The notes: generated by a model not told the origin, from the sequence alone. Positions 1 through 8,119 are shown, numbered from the stretch's first letter. The stretch is DNA of 9,637 nucleotides from JBBAFM01 sp041655415 (GCA_964429195.1 CAYSBC010000064.1:1-9637); one strand, 5' to 3'. A program made the numbers and translations.

Positions 1-1212
1 TACCACAATGTTCCTTTTTACAGAAAAAAAATGCAAAATCTTGGTCTTGAACCGGGTGATATAAAAGGGATTGATGATATTACCAAGTTACCCTTTACTA
101 CAAAGCAGGATCTTCGGGATAATTATCCTTTTGGTCTCTTTGCCGTACCTAAAAGTGAAATTTTACGTGTTCATGCCTCCTCGGGAACAACAGGAAAATC
201 TACTGTTGTTGGCTACACTCGTAGGGATATCGCTACTTTTTCTGAGGTTGTTGCTCGTTCAATCACCGCAGCAGGTGTTTCCAGAGAAGATACCATCCAA
301 ATATCCTACGGCTATGGACTTTTTACAGGAGGATTAGGCCTGCATTATGGTGCAGAAAAGATCGGAGCTACTGTTATCCCTATTTCAGGTGGTAACACCG
401 CTAAACAACTACAGTTGCTCCAAGATTTTCAATGTACTGCTCTCGCCTGCACCCCTTCCTATGCCCTTTACCTAGGAGAAGCTATACAAGAATCCAAAGA
501 AATCTCAATTGAAGATTTAAATCTCAAGGTAGGCATCTTTGGTGCGGAACCCTGGACAGAAGAAATGAGAGTCCAAATTGAAAAATTACTAAAAATAAGA
601 GCTGTTGATATTTATGGACTCAGCGAAATCATGGGACCCGGTGTCGCCAATGAATGCAGCGTTCAAAATGGCCTTCATATATGGGAAGACCATTTTATAC
701 CTGAGCTGATCAATCCCGATACTTTAAATCCTTGTGCCGAAGATGAAATTGGTGAACTTGTTTTTACCACGGTTACTAAGGAAGCCTTACCGCTCCTCAG
801 GTATCGAACACGCGATTTAACACGTTTAAACTATAGCCCCTGTGAATGTGGCAGAACATCCGTTAGAATGCATAAATGCACAGGTCGTTCTGATGACATG
901 CTTATCATACGAGGAGTCAATGTATTCCCTTCACAGATTGAAAGTGTTCTCTTGGAAATGGGAGAAACAAAGCCTCACTATATGCTTATTGTGGATAAAA
1001 AAGGTGCTCTTGACTCGCTGGAAATTTGGGTAGAAGTAGACGATACTTACTTTTCAGATGAAATTGGAAGATTAGATGCCCTTACCCGAAAAATACAACA
1101 CGCCGTAGAGAGTGTATTGGGAGTAAGTGTCATTATTAAACTCGTAGAACCCAAAACGATACAACGAAGCGAAGGAAAAGCCCAAAGAGTTATCGATAGA
1201 AGAAAAAAGTAA
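1..1212 (+). CDS. Phenylacetate-CoA ligase family protein (PaaK-like), 5' partial
   Basis: This is an adenylate-forming acyl-CoA ligase that would activate an aryl acid such as phenylacetate or indoleacetate with ATP and CoA in the cytosol. The frame is open from base 1 and reads YHNVPFYRKK before the first ATG at 31. That matches the family N-terminus, so the ATG at 31 is internal and roughly 30 residues lie outside the window. Visible motifs are the phosphate-binding loop SSGTTGKST (178-204), YGLSE (613-627), YRTRD (802-816), GRSDDMLIIRGVNVFPSQ in the hinge to the C-terminal domain, and a C-terminal RSEGKAQR with the likely catalytic lysine. The end matches the normal family C-terminus. The following ACT gene and the family's usual neighbours suggest coupling to 2-oxoacid oxidoreductases (iorAB) in amino acid fermentation, but none is in view. 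Family assignment is secure; the substrate is not readable. Confidence 0.93.
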   Translation, partial: YHNVPFYRKKMQNLGLEPGDIKGIDDITKLPFTTKQDLRDNYPFGLFAVPKSEILRVHASSGTTGKSTVVGYTRRDIATFSEVVARSITAAGVSREDTIQISYGYGLFTGGLGLHYGAEKIGATVIPISGGNTAKQLQLLQDFQCTALACTPSYALYLGEAIQESKEISIEDLNLKVGIFGAEPWTEEMRVQIEKLLKIRAVDIYGLSEIMGPGVANECSVQNGLHIWEDHFIPELINPDTLNPCAEDEIGELVFTTVTKEALPLLRYRTRDLTRLNYSPCECGRTSVRMHKCTGRSDDMLIIRGVNVFPSQIESVLLEMGETKPHYMLIVDKKGALDSLEIWVEVDDTYFSDEIGRLDALTRKIQHAVESVLGVSVIIKLVEPKTIQRSEGKAQRVIDRRKK

Positions 1213-1231
1213 ACATTGAGGAGGTGTTATC

Positions 1232-1663
1232 ATGATTATCAAACAATTGTCCATATTTTTAGAAAACAAATCAGGCAGACTTACTGAAGTCACAGGCATC
1301 TTAGCGGACAATCATATTAATATTTCAGCACTCAGCATAGCAGAGAGCGCAGACTATGGTGTACTTCGAATGATAGTTGATCATCCGGAAGAGGCAATTT
1401 TAGCACTAAAGGAAGCGAATCTCTCTGTTCGAACAACTGACGTTATCGCCATCATCACACCGGATACTCCCGGAAAATTGCATAGTGCTATAAAATACTT
1501 GTCCGATGAAAACATCAATGTCACCTATATGTATGGCTATTCCAATAATAATAAAGCTTTTATTATTATGAAAGTCAGCAATCCTGAAAAGGCAGTAGAA
1601 ACACTAAAGAAGAAAGAAATCGAACTTATTTCACCAAGTACATTTTATGCCCCTAATGAATAG
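1232..1663 (+). CDS. Tandem ACT-domain protein, 143 aa
   Basis: This small cytosolic protein consists of two ACT ligand-binding domains and nothing else: domain 1 at about residues 4-66 (ENKSGRLTEV loop) and domain 2 at about 72-136 (TPDTPGKL loop). ACT domains commonly bind amino acids at dimer interfaces, so an amino-acid-sensing role is likely but inferred. It starts 19 bases after the upstream PaaK-like gene ends, with a strong GAGGAGGTG site at 1218-1226, five bases before the ATG. The two genes are therefore almost certainly cotranscribed. Stand-alone tandem ACT proteins often sit beside PaaK-like ligases in anaerobes, which fits sensing of an aromatic or branched amino acid. The length is normal for this type and no catalytic domain is present. 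The partner and ligand cannot be determined from sequence alone. Confidence 0.9.
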   Translation: MIIKQLSIFLENKSGRLTEVTGILADNHINISALSIAESADYGVLRMIVDHPEEAILALKEANLSVRTTDVIAIITPDTPGKLHSAIKYLSDENINVTYMYGYSNNNKAFIIMKVSNPEKAVETLKKKEIELISPSTFYAPNE

Positions 1664-1672
1664 CTGATAGCA

Positions 1673-1708
1673 AAAGCCAAATGGCTTTCCATTTGGCTTT
1701 ACTCTTTT
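1673..1708. terminator. Convergent intrinsic terminator hairpin
   Basis: A perfect 12-bp inverted repeat, AAAGCCAAATGG (1673-1684) and CCATTTGGCTTT (1689-1700), encloses a 4-base loop. It lies 9 bases after the ACT gene stop and overlaps the last bases of the HD-GYP gene coming from the other side. On the + strand it is followed by ACTCTTTT, and on the - strand by a short T run then GCTATC. The U tracts are short, but the stem is strong and the position between two converging genes supports a bidirectional terminator. Confidence 0.85.
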
Positions 1709-2814
1709 AAAATTTCTATAATGGTTGTGTTAAATGTTTTGTAATCTTTCTCCAAATCCCAGTATTCAATATCTTTGGGGTCGTTCAAGCCTTCTTTACC
1801 CTGATTATCAATAATTCTTAGCTTAGGCCTAAAGCCAGCTCCCTGATAATTTTCAACAACAATCCCTTTCAATCCATTGCTTAAACGCACACAGGTTCCC
1901 AGCGGATAGGGCACAACTTTATCCAGAAACACATCTACTATCTCCGGATCAAACATACTACCGGTTTTATACATAATATATTCGATAGCATCCGATGGCA
2001 GCATGGCTTTCCTATAAGGTCTATCGGAGATTAATGCATCGTAGACATCCGCTATGCATATTATTCTGCCAAAAAGATGAATATTTTCCGCCTTTTTCCC
2101 CTTAGGATATCCACTCCCATCATAGCATTCATGATGATCGAGAACTGCTAAATAAGCAGATAACGGTATCTCCCATTCTTGTCTTAAATATTTGTATCCC
2201 TTTTCAGGATGCTCTTGTACCTCCTGAATTTCGTTTTTTTCCAATTTGCTCGGCTTATTCAATATTTCCTTATCCACAAATATCTTTCCAATATCATGAA
2301 GCAAGGCTCCCAGACCTAACTTGCATATTTCTGACCTGTCAAGCTTTAATCCAACACCAATAACAATAGATAAAACAGCGACATTCACACAATGGTAATA
2401 GGTATAATCATCAAATACTTTTAAATCTATCATATTGATGAGCAAATCCTTATTGATCATAATTTCGTCAACAATGTCGCCTATCATCTTTTTGGCCTCT
2501 ATTATACGATCTCTAATGCTATGACCTTGACCTTTTACATCGCCTGAGTTACCCTTTTCTGTTAAAGCAAAAATTTCCTTTACACTGGCAATAGCCTTAT
2601 AGCGTAATTGATTATCGATTATGCTTTCTATCTCTATATTATTGGAAATATCATCATCAATATAAACACCTAGTAATTGCAATTTATTTATTCTATCTAT
2701 ATTGACATTGGTAAGGACCTGTCCCTCCCTCAACATGAGAATGCCGTCATTACCATAAAGGCTTTTTCCTATCTTCATCCCCGGATACAAGCATGCAGAA
2801 GGCACAAATCGCAT
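1699..2814 (-). CDS. HD-GYP domain protein, probable cyclic-di-GMP phosphodiesterase
   Basis: This 371-residue protein probably hydrolyses cyclic di-GMP in the cytosol. The N-terminal part (about 1-60, with LYPGMKIGKSLY and GILMLREGQVLT) is the small domain often found ahead of HD-GYP units. The HD-GYP domain spans about 125-300 and has the metal ligands and signature expected of an active enzyme: H141, HDIGK at 173-177, H202, the DHHE to GYP motif at 226-237 (HHExxDGSGYP), and IADVYDAL near 254-261. The tail (about 301-371) is a beta-rich extension. No signal peptide, membrane segment or receiver domain is seen, so its input signal is unknown. The ATG at 2814 is preceded by GGAAGGTGAT with good spacing. 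It follows carB by 73 bases on the same strand, without a visible terminator, and has a candidate promoter of its own. Its 3' end overlaps the convergent hairpin. Confidence 0.93.
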   Translation of the reverse strand: MRFVPSACLYPGMKIGKSLYGNDGILMLREGQVLTNVNIDRINKLQLLGVYIDDDISNNIEIESIIDNQLRYKAIASVKEIFALTEKGNSGDVKGQGHSIRDRIIEAKKMIGDIVDEIMINKDLLINMIDLKVFDDYTYYHCVNVAVLSIVIGVGLKLDRSEICKLGLGALLHDIGKIFVDKEILNKPSKLEKNEIQEVQEHPEKGYKYLRQEWEIPLSAYLAVLDHHECYDGSGYPKGKKAENIHLFGRIICIADVYDALISDRPYRKAMLPSDAIEYIMYKTGSMFDPEIVDVFLDKVVPYPLGTCVRLSNGLKGIVVENYQGAGFRPKLRIIDNQGKEGLNDPKDIEYWDLEKDYKTFNTTIIEILKE

Positions 2815-2851
2815 TTAATCACCTTCCTTATCGTTATATGTTTTCATTATA

Positions 2852-2880
2852 ATTATACTTGTTATTCTTTCATGTATCTA
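2852..2880 (-). promoter_or_regulatory. Candidate promoter for the HD-GYP gene
   Basis: On the - strand, TAGATA (2875-2880, 4 of 6 matches to TTGACA) and TATAAT (2852-2857, 6 of 6) are separated by 17 bases. A second TATAAT directly follows at 2846-2851. The start of transcription would be about 30 bases before the ATG, leaving room for the GGAAGGTGAT site. The region is very AT-rich, so a chance match is possible. Confidence 0.5.
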
Positions 2881-2887
2881 CATTTAT

Positions 2888-5800
2888 CTACATTGTTTTT
2901 AGCTGCTTATTCACATAATAATCGATAGCATGATAGGTTACCTCTTCCTTATTTCTATTGATTTCAATGGCTGTATAAAAAGCATCCACTGTTTCCATGG
3001 AGGTCAGTACAGGCAGCTTATATTCCCAGGCCTTCCTCCTTGTTTTAAAGCTTTCACCTTCAACATTTCCGCCCTTTGTTGGTGTATTGATGACGATGTT
3101 AATTTTATTATCGAATATCAACTCTCTTATTTCCTGCGTGCTTTTTATTTCCGAATGAATAGCATTTTCCTTTAAGAATTGATACGTTCCTTTGGAGGCA
3201 TAAAGATGAAATCCGGTTTGATAATATTTTTGAATGATAGCAATACTCTCCTGGTTTTTATCCATATTCTTCAAGGATATATAAATCCCTCCGCTATTTG
3301 GGATTTTAACCTTTGTCGCTTTAATGCCCTTGTAGAGAGCACGATTAAAATCTTTATCAATGCCCAATACTTCACCGGTGGATTTCATCTCCGGACCTAG
3401 TATGATGTCCACATCCGTAAGCTTTTCTGCAGAAAAAACAGGTACTTTGACAGCAAATAAATCTTGCTTCTCCATTAAACCAATTCCATATCCCATCTCC
3501 GATATTTTCTTTCCAAGCATGGCTTGAACAGCCAACTTGACCATAGGCACACCTGTTACCTTGCTGAGTATCGGCACTGTACGGGAAGCTCTTGGGTTCA
3601 CTTCTATGACATAAATGTCTTTCCCATCATAGGCATATTGAATATTGATCAATCCAACTACATTCAACCTTTGAACAATAGATCGGGTGTAGCTTATAAG
3701 TGTATCTATGGTTTTTTGGTCCAGTGTTATAGCCGGGTATACAGATATACTATCCCCTGAATGAACGCCTGTCTTTTCAATATGCTCCATAATGCCTGGA
3801 ATCAAAATTTCCTGGCCGTCTGCTACTGCATCTACCTCAATTTCAGTCCCTTTGATATACTTATCAATTAATACAGGATGCTCTGTTGAGAATTCTATGG
3901 CCTCCTGAAGATATTTTTCAAGTTCTGTTCTCTCATAAACTATTTGCATGCCTCTGCCCCCGATAACATAAGAGGGTCTCACGACAACAGGATAGCCCAG
4001 ATTGTTGATAGCTGCTTCCGCTTCATCCATACTCGTCGCAGCATACCCTTTGGGAACAGGGATTTCCATGCTCTCCAACAGCTCTTCAAATTTTTCTCTA
4101 TCTTCAGCCAGGTCTATGGATTTAAATGAAGTTCCTAATATTTTAATACTTCGTTCCTGAAGCTTTTGTGCTAAATTAAGGGAGGTCTGACCACCAAATT
4201 GCAGAATAATACCTTCAGGTCTTTCTCTTTTTAAGATATTCATAATGTCATCAATATGAAGAGCTTCGAAGTAGAGTTTATCCGAAATATCAAAGTCAGT
4301 GCTGACTGTTTCCGGATTATTATTCACAATAATTGACTCATACCCAGCTTCATCAATAGCGTTGACTCCGTGAACACAACAATAATCAAACTCTATTCCT
4401 TGACCTATTCGAATGGGTCCGGAACCAACGACTAATATTTTCTTTTTATCTGTGACCTTACATTCATCCTCCTCATCATAGCATGAATAATAATAAGGTG
4501 TTGTCGCTTCAAATTCCCCACCGCAGGTATCTACCATCTTGTAAACAGGATAGATATCATGATAAACTCTTATATCGTGAAGAGCTTCCCTCGGTATACG
4601 AGACAAATCTAATATCTCACTGTCTGTGAACCCCAGTGACTCCGCTTCATACAAGAGCTTTTCATCCAACTCTTCATGGGCTAATCTCTTTTCCAAGTTA
4701 ACAATATTGTGAATACTGTTGAGAAACCATGGGTCTATTTTAGTAAGCCTATTCACAGCTTCTATGGTCATGCCTCTCCTTAAAGCCTCTGCTATAGCAA
4801 ATATTCTTTCATCATCTGCCTGCTGGATCTTATGAATCAACTCTTCTTTCTCCATGGCCATGATGAACTTGTCTCTAAGACCGTTATACCTTACCTCAAG
4901 GGATGTAATGGCTTTAAGCAGAGCACTTTCAAACGTCCTGCTAATGGCCATGACTTCACCGGTGGCTTTCATTTGTGTTCCAAGCTTTCTCGATGCCGTT
5001 CCAAATTTATCAAAGGGCCATTTGGGAAACTTGACAACACAATAGTCTATGGTGGGTTCAAAACATGCACTGGAATTTTGGGTGACAACATTTTTCAGCT
5101 CATCCAAGGCATAGCCTAATGCTATTTTAGCAGCAATTTTGGCAATAGGATAACCTGTAGCCTTGGAAGCCAGTGCCGATGAACGGCTTACCCTTGGGTT
5201 AACCTCAATAACAATATAATTCATACTGTAGGGGTCAAGAGCAAATTGAATATTGCATCCTCCTTCTATCTTTAAGCTTCTTATGATTTTAAGGGATGCA
5301 TCCCTTAACATTTGATGCTCACGATTGCCTAGTGTCTGGGTAGGAGCGACGACAATGCTGTCACCTGTATGGATGCCTACTGGGTCAAGATTCTCCATAT
5401 TACATATAATGATGCAATTATCCTTGGCATCCCTCATAACCTCGTATTCTATTTCTTTCCACCCTGCTACAGATTGCTCTAAAAGAATTTGTCCTATAGC
5501 ACTGCTTTCAATGCCTTTCTTGCAATGTTCCTTTAATTCCTCATCATTGGTTGCAATGCCTCCACCGGTTCCCCCCAGTGTATAGGCAGGTCTTATAATA
5601 ACTGGATAGCCATTTTCCTCAACGAATGAAAGGCATTCCTTTAGATTGGTAGCAATGACGCTTGCTGGGATAGGCTCATTAATCTCGGTCATCAATTTTT
5701 TAAATTCTTCCCTGTCTTCAGCTTTTTTTATGCTGTTGATATTAATTCCCAACAACCTTGTATTGTATTTTTTTAATACACCTTTTTCTTCTAATTCTAT

Positions 5801-6097
5801 AGCCAGATTCAATGCGGTCTGACCTCCAAATCCAGCCAATATCCCGTCCGGTCTTTCTTGGTTAATAATAGCTTCAATAACCATTTCTGTTAAAGGTTCA
5901 ATATATATTTTATCGGCTATATCCTCATCTGTCATAATCGTAGCAGGATTACTGTTGACAAGAATTGTCTCGATACCTTCTTCTCTGATAGCCCTGCAAG
6001 CTTGGGTTCCCGAGTAATCAAATTCAGCTGCCTGACCTATAATAATGGGCCCGGAACCTATTATCATGACTTTTCTAATACTATCATCCCTTGGCAT
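2888..6097 (-). CDS. carB: Carbamoyl phosphate synthetase large subunit
   Basis: CarB makes carbamoyl phosphate from bicarbonate, ammonia delivered by CarA, and two ATP. At 1069 residues it has the usual full length. It shows the duplicated architecture: carboxyphosphate half from VMIIGSGPIIIGQ (10-22) through RPAYTLGGTGGG (169-180) and EVNPRVSRSS (298-307); an oligomerisation linker at about 405-550; carbamoyl-phosphate half from ILVVGSGPIRIGQ (554-566) through RPSYVIGGRG (707-716) and EVNPRASRT (832-840); and a C-terminal MGS-type allosteric domain (about 935-1069, INTPTKGG at 1003-1010). No frameshift or loss of key motifs was seen. The ATG at 6097 lies 13 bases after carA, and its GGGGTGAT site overlaps the carA stop, which implies translational coupling. 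Placement in an arginine cluster suggests the arginine-side enzyme. Whether ornithine or UMP is the effector cannot be read. Confidence 0.97.
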   Translation of the reverse strand: MPRDDSIRKVMIIGSGPIIIGQAAEFDYSGTQACRAIREEGIETILVNSNPATIMTDEDIADKIYIEPLTEMVIEAIINQERPDGILAGFGGQTALNLAIELEEKGVLKKYNTRLLGININSIKKAEDREEFKKLMTEINEPIPASVIATNLKECLSFVEENGYPVIIRPAYTLGGTGGGIATNDEELKEHCKKGIESSAIGQILLEQSVAGWKEIEYEVMRDAKDNCIIICNMENLDPVGIHTGDSIVVAPTQTLGNREHQMLRDASLKIIRSLKIEGGCNIQFALDPYSMNYIVIEVNPRVSRSSALASKATGYPIAKIAAKIALGYALDELKNVVTQNSSACFEPTIDYCVVKFPKWPFDKFGTASRKLGTQMKATGEVMAISRTFESALLKAITSLEVRYNGLRDKFIMAMEKEELIHKIQQADDERIFAIAEALRRGMTIEAVNRLTKIDPWFLNSIHNIVNLEKRLAHEELDEKLLYEAESLGFTDSEILDLSRIPREALHDIRVYHDIYPVYKMVDTCGGEFEATTPYYYSCYDEEDECKVTDKKKILVVGSGPIRIGQGIEFDYCCVHGVNAIDEAGYESIIVNNNPETVSTDFDISDKLYFEALHIDDIMNILKRERPEGIILQFGGQTSLNLAQKLQERSIKILGTSFKSIDLAEDREKFEELLESMEIPVPKGYAATSMDEAEAAINNLGYPVVVRPSYVIGGRGMQIVYERTELEKYLQEAIEFSTEHPVLIDKYIKGTEIEVDAVADGQEILIPGIMEHIEKTGVHSGDSISVYPAITLDQKTIDTLISYTRSIVQRLNVVGLINIQYAYDGKDIYVIEVNPRASRTVPILSKVTGVPMVKLAVQAMLGKKISEMGYGIGLMEKQDLFAVKVPVFSAEKLTDVDIILGPEMKSTGEVLGIDKDFNRALYKGIKATKVKIPNSGGIYISLKNMDKNQESIAIIQKYYQTGFHLYASKGTYQFLKENAIHSEIKSTQEIRELIFDNKINIVINTPTKGGNVEGESFKTRRKAWEYKLPVLTSMETVDAFYTAIEINRNKEEVTYHAIDYYVNKQLKTM

Positions 6098-6110
6098 TTT
6101 CTTATCACCC

Positions 6111-7184
6111 CTATTTCCTTTCTGTCATCAATCTTAAAAAATCATCAAACAAATAAGCTGTGTGCTGAGCTCCCGGTGCCGTCTCCGGTAAAAACTGAAC
6201 GGAAAAGATAGGCAATTTATTGTGCTTCATTCCTTCAACGGTTTCATCATTTAAATTGATATGGGTGATATCCATTCCTTTTAAAATGACACTTTCCGGC
6301 TTCACTGCATAGCCGTGATTCTGAGATGTGATATAAGAACAATCCTTATTTTTATCATAAATGCCGTGATTTCCACCTCGATGCCCATAGGGGAGCTTAA
6401 AGGTATCTCCACCTATGGCTAATGCTATGATTTGATGACCCATACAGATACCAAAGGTAGGAAGCCCCGATTTTATTAACTTTCCAACTTCGTCAATCGC
6501 TTCTTTTGCTTCCTTTGGATTTCCCGGACCATTCGTAATCATTAAACCATCAGGACTACAAGCCTTGATTTCTTCTGCTGTTGAACCATAGGGAAATAGG
6601 ATAATATGACAATCTCTTTTCTTAAGGCTTTCAATAATGGAACGCCTTGCTCCAAGGTCCAGTACTGCTATCCTGGGACCCTTTCCGTCTATATGAATTC
6701 TTTCTTTTGTTCCGGCATCCTTCATATAATCCCATCTTAATGCTTCCATTTCGCATATTTTTTTAAGTTCTTCACTATCTAAGCCTTCATTGGATAGAAC
6801 ACATTTCATCGCACCATGCATTCTTACCTTTCTCGTGATACTTCGGGTATCTACATGATATACTCCCGGAATCTTCATCTCCCTTAGCCATTGTTCTATT
6901 GTTTTGTTGCATTTAAAGTTTGAGGGATTATGGCAAATTGACTTTACAATCAGACCTTTTGCATGTATTCTATCCGATTCATTATCTTCTTCATTGATTC
7001 CATAATTTCCAATCAAGGGGTATGTCATATTGATTATCTGTCCGGAATAGGAGGGGTCAGTCAATACCTCCTGATAACCCATCATAGCTGTATTGAATAC
7101 CAATTCACCTACTACCGTTCCTTTATATCCAAAGCCTAGACCTTGATATATTGTTCCATCCTCTAAATAGATTACTCCTTCCAT
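6111..7184 (-). CDS. carA: Carbamoyl phosphate synthetase small subunit, catalytic His replaced
   Basis: CarA normally hydrolyses glutamine and passes ammonia to CarB. This copy has 357 residues when started at the ATG at 7184, normal for the family. The N-terminal domain is typical (MGYQEVLTDPSYSGQI and YPLIGNYGIN at about 35-63). The class I glutamine amidotransferase domain has the nucleophile in GICMGHQ (Cys247), the TSQNHGYAV stretch near 286-294, and the catalytic glutamate Glu334. However, the usual FHPE reads FLPE: Leu332, codon TTA at 6189-6191, occupies the position of the catalytic histidine. The usual GPGDP reads GPGNP (Asn222). The frame is otherwise intact and no stop or shift is seen. 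It lies 32 bases after argB and 13 before carB. If the change is real, glutamine-dependent activity should be reduced or lost, or another residue compensates. Identity as CarA is certain; activity is not. Confidence 0.96.
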   Translation of the reverse strand: MEGVIYLEDGTIYQGLGFGYKGTVVGELVFNTAMMGYQEVLTDPSYSGQIINMTYPLIGNYGINEEDNESDRIHAKGLIVKSICHNPSNFKCNKTIEQWLREMKIPGVYHVDTRSITRKVRMHGAMKCVLSNEGLDSEELKKICEMEALRWDYMKDAGTKERIHIDGKGPRIAVLDLGARRSIIESLKKRDCHIILFPYGSTAEEIKACSPDGLMITNGPGNPKEAKEAIDEVGKLIKSGLPTFGICMGHQIIALAIGGDTFKLPYGHRGGNHGIYDKNKDCSYITSQNHGYAVKPESVILKGMDITHINLNDETVEGMKHNKLPIFSVQFLPETAPGAQHTAYLFDDFLRLMTERK

Positions 7185-7189
7185 GTTGA

Positions 7190-7194
7190 CCTCC
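7190..7194 (-). promoter_or_regulatory. Ribosome binding site that fixes the carA start
   Basis: GGAGG on the - strand sits five bases before the ATG at 7182-7184. The frame can be extended upstream to a TTG at 7194-7196, but that codon overlaps the GGAGG itself and has no site of its own. The ATG start gives MEGVIYLEDG, the expected CarA N-terminus. Confidence 0.88.
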
Positions 7195-7216
7195 AATTTA
7201 TAGGGGTTCTCATCTT

Positions 7217-8083
7217 TTAAAGCACCCCACGGATCATTGTTCCACTTCCTGAATCAGTAAATATCTCCAATAGTAAACTGTGTTCATTCTTTCCACTGAT
7301 GACATGGACATCCTGTACACCATTCTTAATAGCATCGATACAACATTCCATTTTAGGAATCATTCCACCTGAAATAATTCCTTCATGGATATACTGTTGT
7401 ATTTCTAAAGAGGTTACTTCGGATATAAAAGAGCTTTTATCTTCTAAATCCCTATATAATCCTTCAATATCCGATAACAATATAAATTTTTCTGCTTTTA
7501 ATTCAGAGGCTATTGCTCCTGCTACATAATCAGCATTGATGTTATATATGTTACCAGCATCATCAGCTCCTACAGGAGATACAACCGGAACATAGCCTTT
7601 GCTGATCATATCATTTATAACATGGATATTTATTTTTTCAACTTCTCCCACATAGCCTATATCTATTTTTTCTTCATTGATAAATGTATACATCTTCTTT
7701 GCAATGATAAGGTTGCTGTCCCTGCCGCTGATTCCCATACAATGCATGCCATGCTTACAAAATTCACCCACCAAATCCTTATTAATTTTCCCAGATAGCA
7801 CCATCTCAACCACTTCCATTGTGGCTTCATCTGTAACTCTGAGTCCATTGATAAATTGTGTTCCTATATCTAGTTTTTTCAACATACTCGAGATGTCAGG
7901 CCCGCCCCCATGAACAATAACAATATTTATTCCAACCAGTTTTAGTAAGACCACATCCTCAATGAAGGCTTTCTTGGCAGCCTCATTATTCATGATGCTT
8001 CCTCCATATTTTATAACGAATGTTTTCCCTGAGAACCTCTTTATATAAGGTAAAGCCTCTATCAGAACATCTACTCTTTGCAT
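7217..8083 (-). CDS. argB: Acetylglutamate kinase
   Basis: ArgB phosphorylates N-acetylglutamate with ATP, the second step of arginine synthesis, in the cytosol. The 288 residues cover the whole amino acid kinase fold. Visible motifs are VIKYGGS (23-29, with Lys25), VHGGGPD (57-63), LRVTDEATM (81-89, Arg82), GISGRDSNLI (117-126), the NINADYVAGA substrate and metal region (181-190), LLSDIEGLY (202-210) and GGMIPK (239-244, Lys244). The N-terminal helix sequence LIEALPYIKRFSGK is the one typical of arginine-inhibited, hexameric acetylglutamate kinases, so feedback inhibition by arginine is likely. That fits the acetyl cycle with ArgJ. The ATG at 8083 is preceded by AAAGGAG seven bases away. It is the first gene of the argB-carA-carB unit and diverges from argC. 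Confidence 0.97.
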   Translation of the reverse strand: MQRVDVLIEALPYIKRFSGKTFVIKYGGSIMNNEAAKKAFIEDVVLLKLVGINIVIVHGGGPDISSMLKKLDIGTQFINGLRVTDEATMEVVEMVLSGKINKDLVGEFCKHGMHCMGISGRDSNLIIAKKMYTFINEEKIDIGYVGEVEKINIHVINDMISKGYVPVVSPVGADDAGNIYNINADYVAGAIASELKAEKFILLSDIEGLYRDLEDKSSFISEVTSLEIQQYIHEGIISGGMIPKMECCIDAIKNGVQDVHVISGKNEHSLLLEIFTDSGSGTMIRGVL

Positions 8084-8119
8084 TTTTATACTCCTTTCAC
8101 CACTTACAATCCACTAATA

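Noticed and set aside
31..33. ATG as a possible start of the PaaK-like protein
   Set aside because: The frame is open upstream to base 1 and encodes YHNVPFYRKK, which fits the conserved family N-terminus. The gene is cut by the window edge.
1072..1311. A 79-codon - strand frame across the PaaK/ACT junction
   Set aside because: It is antisense to two confident genes and to their ribosome binding site, with no start signal of its own.
2930..5585. Several open frames of 60-95 codons on the + strand opposite carB
   Set aside because: They lie antisense within a well conserved gene, lack ribosome binding sites and resemble no known family.
7299..7913. Short + strand and alternative-frame open stretches inside argB
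   Set aside because: argB is intact with all motifs, and these are shadow frames without start signals.
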